Notes under the pieces: model-generated
Database searches by the model: none
Seen by the model: the letters and a program-made list of their open reading frames with translations, nothing else
What the model was told of the DNA's origin: nothing
Shown here: positions 1 to 7,751 of the stretch, in pieces
How positions within the stretch are numbered: the first letter of the stretch is position 1
Layout of the letters: each line of letters begins with the position of its first letter
Translations under genes and position numbers: made by a program
Assembly (NCBI GenBank): GCA_902782145.1
Contig: CACZLZ010000014.1
Location: forward strand, 1-64,000
Source of the DNA: an uncultured Aeromonadales bacterium
GTDB lineage: Bacteria; Pseudomonadota; Gammaproteobacteria; Enterobacterales; Succinivibrionaceae
Reading direction: 5' to 3'
DNA: 64,000 bases

Positions 1-2
1 AT

Positions 3-92
3 GACATGGAGTCGGTAAGCTTCACCTACTCCAAGATCACCTGGTCCTACACTGACGGCAACATCGAGTTCACCGATGACTGGAAGGCCTGA
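3..92 (+). CDS. hcp: Hcp, T6SS inner-tube protein (C-terminal end only)
   Basis: Only the last 29 codons are in the window; the gene enters from the left edge and stops at TGA 90-92. The tail reads SFTYSKITW, then a short acidic turn, then DDWKA. This matches the end of the last beta strands of Hcp, the hexameric tube subunit of the type VI secretion system, where an SF.Y.KI.W strand followed by a DDW-type end is characteristic. The downstream VgrG, PAAR-like and DUF2169 genes fit an hcp/vgrG effector island. The call rests on a short fragment, but both motif and context agree. Confidence 0.75.
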   Translation, partial: DMESVSFTYSKITWSYTDGNIEFTDDWKA

Positions 93-325
93 GGACTGAG
101 GCAGGCATGATCCCGGAGCGGACATGACAGGAATCCCGGATGCCCGGCGCAACAGGCGCAGAGGATCCGGGATTTTTCATTCCGCCTTTCCGGTTACGCC
201 GGACTGCAGCCAATGGTCTCACCGATCCGGCACTGATCCCTCTTCAATCCTCACAACACCAATGACGGGAAGGAAACTCCTGCCCGCAACCCACATCGTC
301 ACCTTCGCAGCAACGGACACAGAGC

Positions 326-3300
326 ATGGACATCTACAAGACAGCCCGGGCTGATCTCCAGTTCACCTATTTCACCCTCAGGGGGATCCGTTACCGCTCC
401 GCATCCGTGAGGGTGTACTTCAGTCTGGAAAGCGGCAGGATCATCCCTGCCATCGACGGCATGAAAACCGTTACCGAAGGCTGCCCGGATGTGGTTCTGG
501 ACGAAAACCTTCCCAAACTCCAGGGTGAGTGGCTGGCCTTTGGCAGCATTTACCGCCAGGAGGGAGCTTCCTCAGGTCTGGGTGAGGTGCTTCTGGGAGA
601 CACCAGGAAGCGGATCGTGGCTGACTTTTCCGGCACCGATCTGAACTCCGCCCCCCTGCGGGATCCTGCCGCCTCCCAGAATGACGGCGTTCACCGGAGT
701 CCGGCGAAAAATCCATCCGGGGTACGGCTCTACCTTTACGAGGATCACGCAGCACCCGCGGCCCGGGACATGAACCCGGATCTGGGTCCCATGGCCCAGG
801 ATCACCCGGAGCGCATGAAGCATTTCGGGGGAACGCCCGGCTCCCTCTACTCCCTGCCCGACGGTTTTGACTTTGCCTACTGCTCATCGGCTCCGGCCGA
901 TCAGCGCACATCCGGAGAATGGCACAGCGGCGAGCATTATGAGATCACGGGGCTGGTGCCGCCGGATAAAGGCGGGATCCTGACCGGAAGCCTCCCGGAG
1001 ATCCACCCCCGCTGCTTTGCTGTGGCTGCCGACGGCCATGAGATGTCCCGGGGTGAGTTGCATTTTGACTCCGTGGTGTTTCTGCCGGATCTGAACACCG
1101 GGATCATGATCTGGCACTGCCTCTTCCCTTTTGATCCGGAGCAGGATTTTTCCCTGATGATGGCTGCCCTGGATGAGGATCTCATGACAGAGGAGGAAAT
1201 TGCCAGGCAACAGTATCCCGATGAGGGGCGCTATGCCGCCCTGGCCACGGAGATCCTGGAAGAAATGAAACGGAAGCGGGAATCTCCGAAACCCGAGGTC
1301 CGGATCAGCAAAAGGGTTGCTGAGATCCGGAAGGAATCCCGGGATAACCTTCTGCGCCGTTACAGTGAGGTATATTCAGAACATATCCGGTTCCGGAAGA
1401 TCTTCCACAAGTTCCCGGATCTCAACCCCCTGGTCAGGGATCGCATCTCTCCGTCCTCTGCCGGCGGACTCAAGGCTGCCACCACCTACACCGCCGCCGC
1501 CGCCCGGGCTCTGGGTGTGGATCCGGAAAAGCAAATGCCCGGATACCGGCATGATGACATCATCAGCCGGATCCTCCGGGGCGAGATCCTGGAAAGCGAG
1601 AAGAACTTCTGCTGCCAGATCTCCGCCCTGATGCACCGGGCGGTGGAAAACCTGGCCCGGGGAGACTGTGGCGATCTGCTGAAGATCCATGATCGGCAGC
1701 TTCAGGGTGCCACCTCCGACCGCAGCCTTCTGGGGTGGATCCCTGAGAACCAGGTATGCAGCCGGGAGATCTGGGGCCTGCCAGGCAAGGGGGAGTTTGT
1801 CATCCCCGCCGGCCTTGCGGTGCCTGAGTTCACCGAAAAAGAACTTCTTTCGGTGACCGTGTATCCCAAGGGCATATCCTCCCCGGAAGGGGCCTTTGTG
1901 ATCCCCGGCAGCTCCCCGGGGGACCGGCCGGTCTGGAGCTCAGGCTCCCTTGAGTCCTTCAGCTGCAAGATCATTGCTCCGGGTCTCACCGAGGCATTGC
2001 TCCTCAGCGAGGAGCTGTGGCACTTCCTGGAGACCGTGATGATGCCGGATCCCTCCTATCCGGTGCAGGACCGGGTCCTGAAGGAACTCGGTGACGCCGA
2101 CTTCATGATCATTCCCTGCCTGGAGGAGCAGCGGCAGGCGGTGTATGACACCTGGCACGAGGCCTTCCCCAAGGTTCCGGTGATCACGGTTCCCCTGGGC
2201 ACCGACCAGGAAGGGAAGCCCTTTGAGACCCTGCTTGACCGTCTCCTGTACCAGGAAGAAACCATAGCCGCCTGGATGAACCCCCACCTGCCTTTTCCCC
2301 TGCCGGAGCCCGAGCACATCACCGCCGCTGACTATGCTGTAGCCTATGATGAGGTCCTCACCAGGACAACCCGCATGAAGCCCATGTCCCTGGACTTCAC
2401 CGCCCGGGCCCTGGAGATCAACGAGGAAAAGCGCCAGGAGGTTCTGGCCCTGTGCCGCACCAGCGCCGAGAGGAAGGCGGTGAACAGCAGTTTTGACGCC
2501 ACTGCCCAGGAGATCCGCACGGACGCGGTCTCCTCGGATGCTGCGCTGGTGGCCAAGGCGGTGCAGAAGCAGAAGGAGAACCTCAGCGCCAAACTCCCCA
2601 AACTGCCCGCAGAATGGCAGCCCGAAGGCGATCCCCTGGCCGTGCTGGATGAGCATGCCGCTGCCCTCTATGACCGGATCAACACCAGTGAGAAAAATGC
2701 CCGGGAACTGGCCGATCACATCAAGGCACTGGATCTGGCCATGGGAAAATCCGATGAGGAGAAACTGGCCGCCACCAACCTCACTGCTCCGGAACTGGCT
2801 GACGCACTTCAGGCCGGAGTCAGATCCTTCACCGATCTCATGATCACCGGCAGACACTGGAATGATCTGGATCTTGCCGGGATCACCTTCAGCAACTGCC
2901 AGTTTGATGAGGTGACCTTCACCTCCTGCGTGTTCCGTGAGGCCCGTTTCACCTCCTGCGTCTTCTCGTCCTGTGTCTTGGAGAAGGATCTCCTGAACGG
3001 CGCAGAGCTCACAGACTGTGAGTTCATAAACACGTCCTTTGAGAACGGGGATCTGACCGGCGCCCGGATCACCGGCGCCACCTTCTCGGGTTGCGGCTTC
3101 GACCGGACCATCTGCCGCAACGCCACCTTCAACAACTGTTCAGAAGAGCTCTGCCGCCATCAGGGAACAGTCCTCACCGGAGCCGCACTCACCGGCTGCT
3201 CCTTCTCCTTCTGCGAGTTCTCAGGATCAGATCTCACCTCTGCCCGGATTGACGGCTTGTTCCTCTCGGAATGTCAGATCCGCAAAACCCCTTTCAGGGA

Positions 3301-3772
3301 AATTGCCGGGGAGCGTCTTATCCTGGAGAAATCCCTCTGGGAGGATGCCGATCTCAGCGGAGGGGTGCTCCGGCGCCTGGAAATCCGGGAAGTCCGGGCT
3401 TCCATGCTCCAGGCTCCCGCTGTCCGGATCATCGGACTCACCGTGGAGGACAGCACCCTGGAAAAGGCGGTGCTGGACGGCGCGGTGCTGGATGATGTCT
3501 TTGTCCGCTCTTCGGATTTTTCAGGCGCAAGTTTCCGGAAAACCGTATCCAAAAAGGGGACTTATACGTTGTCAGTGATGAGAGGGTGTGATTTCTTCCA
3601 CGCCAACCTGCTGCAGGCGGACTTTTCCGGCACCAAGCTAGGGGAGGCTTCCTTTGTGGAGGCTAGCCTCTTTGAGGCGGACTTCCGGGATGCCGCCCTG
3701 GGAGACAACAATTTTGACCGGGCAAATCTGGACCGCACCCTCATATCCTATCTGTCAGATCCGGGGATCTAA
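326..3772 (+). CDS. DUF2169 T6SS adaptor fused to pentapeptide repeats
   Basis: A protein of 1148 residues. The first ~310 residues have the DUF2169 pattern (HxPG-like PDGFDF...PADQR segment, then FDSVVFLPDLNTGIMIWHC). DUF2169 proteins are known T6SS accessory proteins that load effectors onto the VgrG/PAAR tip. The middle (~320-830) is alpha-rich and charged, with no family recognised. Residues ~840-1140 are pentapeptide repeats of the A(D/N)LxX type (DLAGITF, GAELTDCEF, ADFSGTKL), expected to form a right-handed quadrilateral beta-helix. The ATG at 326 is chosen because the DUF2169 start is intact from there; the Shine-Dalgarno is weak. It lies upstream of vgrG, as expected for an adaptor. 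DUF2169-pentapeptide fusions occur in other proteobacteria, so the fusion itself is not unique. Confidence 0.8.
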   Translation: MDIYKTARADLQFTYFTLRGIRYRSASVRVYFSLESGRIIPAIDGMKTVTEGCPDVVLDENLPKLQGEWLAFGSIYRQEGASSGLGEVLLGDTRKRIVADFSGTDLNSAPLRDPAASQNDGVHRSPAKNPSGVRLYLYEDHAAPAARDMNPDLGPMAQDHPERMKHFGGTPGSLYSLPDGFDFAYCSSAPADQRTSGEWHSGEHYEITGLVPPDKGGILTGSLPEIHPRCFAVAADGHEMSRGELHFDSVVFLPDLNTGIMIWHCLFPFDPEQDFSLMMAALDEDLMTEEEIARQQYPDEGRYAALATEILEEMKRKRESPKPEVRISKRVAEIRKESRDNLLRRYSEVYSEHIRFRKIFHKFPDLNPLVRDRISPSSAGGLKAATTYTAAAARALGVDPEKQMPGYRHDDIISRILRGEILESEKNFCCQISALMHRAVENLARGDCGDLLKIHDRQLQGATSDRSLLGWIPENQVCSREIWGLPGKGEFVIPAGLAVPEFTEKELLSVTVYPKGISSPEGAFVIPGSSPGDRPVWSSGSLESFSCKIIAPGLTEALLLSEELWHFLETVMMPDPSYPVQDRVLKELGDADFMIIPCLEEQRQAVYDTWHEAFPKVPVITVPLGTDQEGKPFETLLDRLLYQEETIAAWMNPHLPFPLPEPEHITAADYAVAYDEVLTRTTRMKPMSLDFTARALEINEEKRQEVLALCRTSAERKAVNSSFDATAQEIRTDAVSSDAALVAKAVQKQKENLSAKLPKLPAEWQPEGDPLAVLDEHAAALYDRINTSEKNARELADHIKALDLAMGKSDEEKLAATNLTAPELADALQAGVRSFTDLMITGRHWNDLDLAGITFSNCQFDEVTFTSCVFREARFTSCVFSSCVLEKDLLNGAELTDCEFINTSFENGDLTGARITGATFSGCGFDRTICRNATFNNCSEELCRHQGTVLTGAALTGCSFSFCEFSGSDLTSARIDGLFLSECQIRKTPFREIAGERLILEKSLWEDADLSGGVLRRLEIREVRASMLQAPAVRIIGLTVEDSTLEKAVLDGAVLDDVFVRSSDFSGASFRKTVSKKGTYTLSVMRGCDFFHANLLQADFSGTKLGEASFVEASLFEADFRDAALGDNNFDRANLDRTLISYLSDPGI

Positions 3773-3804
3773 GGCTTCATTCTGGGAAATGACAGTCAGA
3801 GCAG

Positions 3805-3864
3805 GAGAGCACCGATCAGTAGAACACCGATCAGGAGGGCACCGATCAGAAGAGCACTGATCCG
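3805..3864 (+). repeat. Four tandem 15-bp repeats between DUF2169 gene and vgrG
   Basis: Four head-to-tail 15-base units differ at a few positions and share the core CACCGATCAG (the last has CACTGATCCG). They fill part of the 240-bp gap before vgrG, which holds no credible gene. The 15-base period would keep frame if translated, but no start signal precedes it. Confidence 0.8.
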
Positions 3865-4012
3865 GCGGATCCGGCAAGAGGACAGAGTGACCGTGACAGG
3901 CAGCATGACAGACGCCACCGGAAGAGCGGTCTGACATGACTGAGGAAGCGGCGGCACAGCACAGGTACTTGCAACTCCGGCAACCCACCGGAGGCACACA
4001 GGGAGCAGAACC

Positions 4013-5665
4013 ATGGATGACATTTTTGAATTCGGCTTTTATCCCCGGCTGGCGGGCACAGATCCCACCGGGGCAACCTTTGCGGTGCTGAAGATCTCCG
4101 GGGAAGAAGGGATCTCCCGCCCCTACCGCTTCAGCATCCTGGTGGGCATGGAGAACTGCGACAGCGTGGAGAACACGGTGAACTCCCTGCTCCGGCAGCG
4201 CCTGGAACTGGACATGATCTACCGGGGATGCCGGCGCTGCCTCACCGGGGTGGCCACCAGCGTGGAATATGTGGGCGCCGCCGGGGGCCGGGCCCATTTC
4301 CGCCTGGAGCTGGAGCCCAAGATCATGCTCCTGAGGCGCAACACCGGATCCGAGGTCTTTCTGAACAAGAGCATCCCCGAGGTCATCGGCGAGATCATCT
4401 CCCGGGAGACCGGCACCGCCGGGGACATCAAGGTGGACATGTCCCGGATCAAGGCCGACAGCTATCCCAAGCGGGAAATGATCCTGCGCTACAACGAGTC
4501 CTCCTGGGATTTCATCAGCCGCCTGATGGAGAAGGCGGGGATCTACTACTACTTCACCTTTGCCGCCGGTCCCGAGGGCGGGGATGTGATCCTGCCCGCC
4601 CCTGAGACCATGATCATGAGCGACAACCGCAGCCACGAGGCCGCCGCCCGGGCCCCCGCCCTCCACGAGAGTTCCCGGAACCTGGCCGACGCTGCCGCCC
4701 TCACCTCAGTGAGCCTCCGGTTTGCCCCGGTGGCCGGCGGAGTGTCCTGCAGCGGCTATGACATGGACACCACCCGGATCCGCAAGACCCGCCCCCAGGA
4801 CAAGGGAACCGTGATCTTCAGCGCCGATGAGGATCCCGCCCTGGCGGAGACCTGCAGCGGCGAGAAGGCACAATACCACTCCGGGGCCACCGCCGAGGAG
4901 GTGGCCTTCCAGAACGGCCTGGCCAGGGAGCGGGAGATCCTGAAAGCGGTGAACCTCCATGCTGACGGCGCCTGCGTCTCCTGCCTTCCCGGGGAGATCA
5001 TCACCGTGTCCGATCTCCGGGGAGTGAAGGACAGCACCTTCCTGGTAACCACAATCACCCACCGGGGACGCCAGGCCGCCTACTGCGCCGCCGGACTTGC
5101 CTCCGGGGAGAAGGCGGATTTGGATCCGGACAATGGCTACCATAACACTCTCACCGCCGTGCCCTCCCGGGTGCAGTTCCGGCCAGAACCCGTCACCCCG
5201 GTGCCCCGGATCCCGGGCTGCATTCCCGCCATGGTGGAGGGACCGGACAGTAGCCCCTTCAGCCCTTATATGGACGATCTGGGCCGGTACCGGATCAAAC
5301 TGCCCTTTGATCTCAGCGACCGCATCGCCGGCAACTCCTCCTGCTGGATCAAACTCATGACCCCCTACGGCGGCAATGTGAACACCATCGGCATGCACTT
5401 TCCCCTGCTGAAGGACACCCAGGTGCTGGTGGCCTTCCTGGACGGGGATCTGGATCATCCCTTCATCCTGGGCACCATCCAGGACGGCACGGGAAGCATT
5501 GTGAACAGCAAGCGGATCATGAACAACATCATCCGCACCCCGGGTGGCAATCTCTTTGCCATGAACGACGGCACCGCCGAGGGAGATGAGAGCTTCTTCT
5601 TCAAGAACTCCTACGGCTACCGCTGCCGGGGGCCGGTGAGTGACGATCTCATGAACAATCTCTGA
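4013..5665 (+). CDS. vgrG: VgrG, T6SS spike protein
   Basis: A protein of 550 residues that forms the trimeric needle tip of the type VI system, sitting on Hcp and carrying the PAAR-like cap. The N-terminal ~330 residues correspond to the gp27-like (phage GPD) hub. IPEVIGEII and the YNESSWDFISRLMEKAGIYYYF segment are textbook VgrG motifs. Residues ~400-475 are the gp5-like OB fold, with PFSPYMDDLGRYRIKLPF and the MHFPLLKDTQVLVAFLDGD core. It ends soon after GTIQDGTGSIVN...TPGGN, so the triple beta-helix is short and there is no effector extension. The ATG at 4013 has GGGAG nine bases upstream. Cargo is therefore probably attached through the adaptor and PAAR-like genes around it. Confidence 0.93.
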   Translation: MDDIFEFGFYPRLAGTDPTGATFAVLKISGEEGISRPYRFSILVGMENCDSVENTVNSLLRQRLELDMIYRGCRRCLTGVATSVEYVGAAGGRAHFRLELEPKIMLLRRNTGSEVFLNKSIPEVIGEIISRETGTAGDIKVDMSRIKADSYPKREMILRYNESSWDFISRLMEKAGIYYYFTFAAGPEGGDVILPAPETMIMSDNRSHEAAARAPALHESSRNLADAAALTSVSLRFAPVAGGVSCSGYDMDTTRIRKTRPQDKGTVIFSADEDPALAETCSGEKAQYHSGATAEEVAFQNGLAREREILKAVNLHADGACVSCLPGEIITVSDLRGVKDSTFLVTTITHRGRQAAYCAAGLASGEKADLDPDNGYHNTLTAVPSRVQFRPEPVTPVPRIPGCIPAMVEGPDSSPFSPYMDDLGRYRIKLPFDLSDRIAGNSSCWIKLMTPYGGNVNTIGMHFPLLKDTQVLVAFLDGDLDHPFILGTIQDGTGSIVNSKRIMNNIIRTPGGNLFAMNDGTAEGDESFFFKNSYGYRCRGPVSDDLMNNL

Positions 5666-5872
5666 GGGACAGGTGGCAGCCCGGTCAGGACCCCAGGATC
5701 TGGTCCCATGCCAAGAAGGCTGCCTGCCAGCAGACAGGAAACTTGCCGGGACAGCCCTGAAACCAGACAGATCAGAGCCTGGATCCTCTCCCGGCTGCAC
5801 AGGATCAGACGGCACCATGCCCGGCAGAAAACCACCGGGCACCGCCCCAGGACATAGACAGGAGCCACACAC

Positions 5873-7117
5873 ATGACAGCGGAATTCGGACCCGAGACGG
5901 CAGAGCTTCTCCGGCAGCAGATCCAGGATCAGTTCTGCATTGAGGGCGCTTTGTTTAACGGCGGTCCCCTGATCCCCCCGGAGGCAGAAGAAACCTTGCT
6001 GCCCCAGTTCACCGCCCTGATCACCGGAATGAACAGTGAGGATCTGCCTTCTGAACAGAGGGATCGGATCCTCCAGGCCCTGGAGGCTGCCCGGGACTGG
6101 ACCCAGGGGTTCTGGGAGCAGAAAACCGATATCTCAGGCAAAGTCATCAGCAAATGCATTTTCCAGGATATCAGTCTGGCAGCCTGGGATATGCGGGGTG
6201 CGGTGTTTGACAGCTGTGTATTCCGGAACGCCGTGCTCCCCGGGCACCTGGTGGATGTGGTCTTTCAGCAGTGCTCCCTGGAGCAGTGTTCCCTGGATCA
6301 CGCCGGGGATGCGCCACCCCTGCTGGAGAATGTCCGGATCGACACCTGCACCCTCAGGGACGCAGACTTCTCCGGCGTTGCAACCGAGGTTTTCTCCTGC
6401 ACGGCCTCGGATCTCAGGAAGGTGTCCTTCCGGGGCATGCGCCGGATCCGGAAATCCGGCTTCAGCGGCTGCGTCTTTGAGGACGTATGCCTGGAAGAAG
6501 GCTTCCTGAACAACATGTATTTTGAGGACATTGTCTCTGCTTCCGGGCTGTCCTTTGCCGGATCCAGCATGCAGGGCGCAGTGATTTCAGGTCTGTCCCT
6601 GAGCCCGGGCTCAGGGAACCTGCTGAAGGGATGCGATCTAACCTGTGCCAACTTCACCGCACCGGTGTTTGCGGACTCCGCTGCATTGGAGGGGGCAGTC
6701 CTTAACCGCACCGTGCTCACCGGAGGAACCTTCAGCGGACTCACCTTCAGGAGGCAGGATCTTTCCTGCGTCTGGATGAACACCTGCCATCTCATCTCCT
6801 GCATTTTTGAGGAGTGCCGCCTGGAGAACGCCAAGTTTGCCGGCAGCACCCTGGAGGACACCCTGGTGCAAAACTGCCTGGGGGAGCAGATCTTTGCGGA
6901 GGAGTCCACCTTCAGCCGCTGCGTCTTCCGGGGATCGGTTCTGGACCGGTCCATCTTCAGCCGGGCCACCATGACGGAATGCATCCTGGACGGTTGCTCC
7001 CTCAGGCAGGCCCGGCGCCACGGAACCGTGACCGCCGACTGCCAGATGAAGGATCTGGATGAGACCGGGATCATGGACACGGACATTCCCCTGTGGGATG
7101 CGGAGCATTTTTACTGA
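5873..7117 (+). CDS. Pentapeptide-repeat protein of the T6SS island
   Basis: A protein of 414 residues. An alpha-helical head (~1-85) is followed by pentapeptide repeats to ~residue 390. The repeats are rich in Cys and Phe at the central position (CIFQDISL, AVFDSCVF, CSLEQCSL, ADFSGVAT), so a beta-helix is expected. The C-terminus is short and acidic (MDTDIPLWDAEHFY). AGGAGC lies ahead of the ATG at 5873. It resembles the C-terminal half of the DUF2169 fusion at the start of the island, suggesting a shared structural part. Members of this context are taken to be T6SS accessory or immunity-type proteins; nothing here shows enzymatic activity. The exact role is unknown. Confidence 0.7.
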   Translation: MTAEFGPETAELLRQQIQDQFCIEGALFNGGPLIPPEAEETLLPQFTALITGMNSEDLPSEQRDRILQALEAARDWTQGFWEQKTDISGKVISKCIFQDISLAAWDMRGAVFDSCVFRNAVLPGHLVDVVFQQCSLEQCSLDHAGDAPPLLENVRIDTCTLRDADFSGVATEVFSCTASDLRKVSFRGMRRIRKSGFSGCVFEDVCLEEGFLNNMYFEDIVSASGLSFAGSSMQGAVISGLSLSPGSGNLLKGCDLTCANFTAPVFADSAALEGAVLNRTVLTGGTFSGLTFRRQDLSCVWMNTCHLISCIFEECRLENAKFAGSTLEDTLVQNCLGEQIFAEESTFSRCVFRGSVLDRSIFSRATMTECILDGCSLRQARRHGTVTADCQMKDLDETGIMDTDIPLWDAEHFY

Positions 7118-7231
7118 TCCCCATCCCGGAGCAACGGAGCCGGAGCAGCGGAGCCTGAACTAGATCAGTCCCGGCAGGAGAGCGCCGCAGTTTTCCTGAA
7201 CTGAACTGCACAGCATTTGAGGAGACACACC

Positions 7232-7642
7232 ATGTTTGCCTGCACAACCATGAACGGCATGGCCATGACCACCGGGCCCACGGACACCTGCAAGACACCC
7301 ACCCCAGGAGGACCCGTGCCCATGCCCTACCCCAACATTGCCATGCTCATGACCGCCAATCCCTCCACTGCGGATTCCAAGGTACTGGTGCTGGGCATGC
7401 CGGTGCTCAACGCCAAAAGCGAGATCCCCCTGACCAACGGCGACAATCCCGGAGTGGTCGGAGGCGTGGTGTCCAACATGGTCATGGGGGCCTGCAAGTT
7501 CAAGAGTTCCAGTATGAAGGTGTCCTACAACGGCAAGGCGGCAGTGCACCTGACCTGTCAGACCGGCCACAACGGCAGCGGCAATCCCAATGCCATGGGG
7601 GCCGTCACGGTGCCCTCCCAGACCATGCTGGACGTCAGCTGA
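7232..7642 (+). CDS. PAAR-like DUF4150 tip protein
   Basis: A protein of 136 residues that would cap the VgrG trimer. The opening MFACTTMNGMAMTTGP, the DTCKTPTPGGPVPMPYPN segment and the later KVLVLGMPV, GVVGGVVSN and MKVSYNGKAAV strands are the hallmarks of the DUF4150/PAAR-like family. The ATG at 7232 is chosen because GAGGAG sits eight bases upstream; an in-frame TTG at 7217 would overlap that ribosome site. The family usually occurs with DUF2169, DUF3540 and pentapeptide genes, all of which are here. There is no C-terminal toxin extension, so it is a tip protein only. Confidence 0.88.
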   Translation: MFACTTMNGMAMTTGPTDTCKTPTPGGPVPMPYPNIAMLMTANPSTADSKVLVLGMPVLNAKSEIPLTNGDNPGVVGGVVSNMVMGACKFKSSSMKVSYNGKAAVHLTCQTGHNGSGNPNAMGAVTVPSQTMLDVS

Positions 7643-7751
7643 ACCGCCAACAGCCGCCCCGGTCCGACCCTTCCCCGGGCCGCACCCAGAAAGACCCCGG
7701 CACCGATCCGGGATCCGGAAAACATCATGAACAGCACAGGAGTTGTGAAAA

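Noticed and set aside
124-354. 76-codon ORF between hcp and the DUF2169 gene
   Set aside because: No ribosome site or family resemblance, and it overlaps the start of the adaptor gene.
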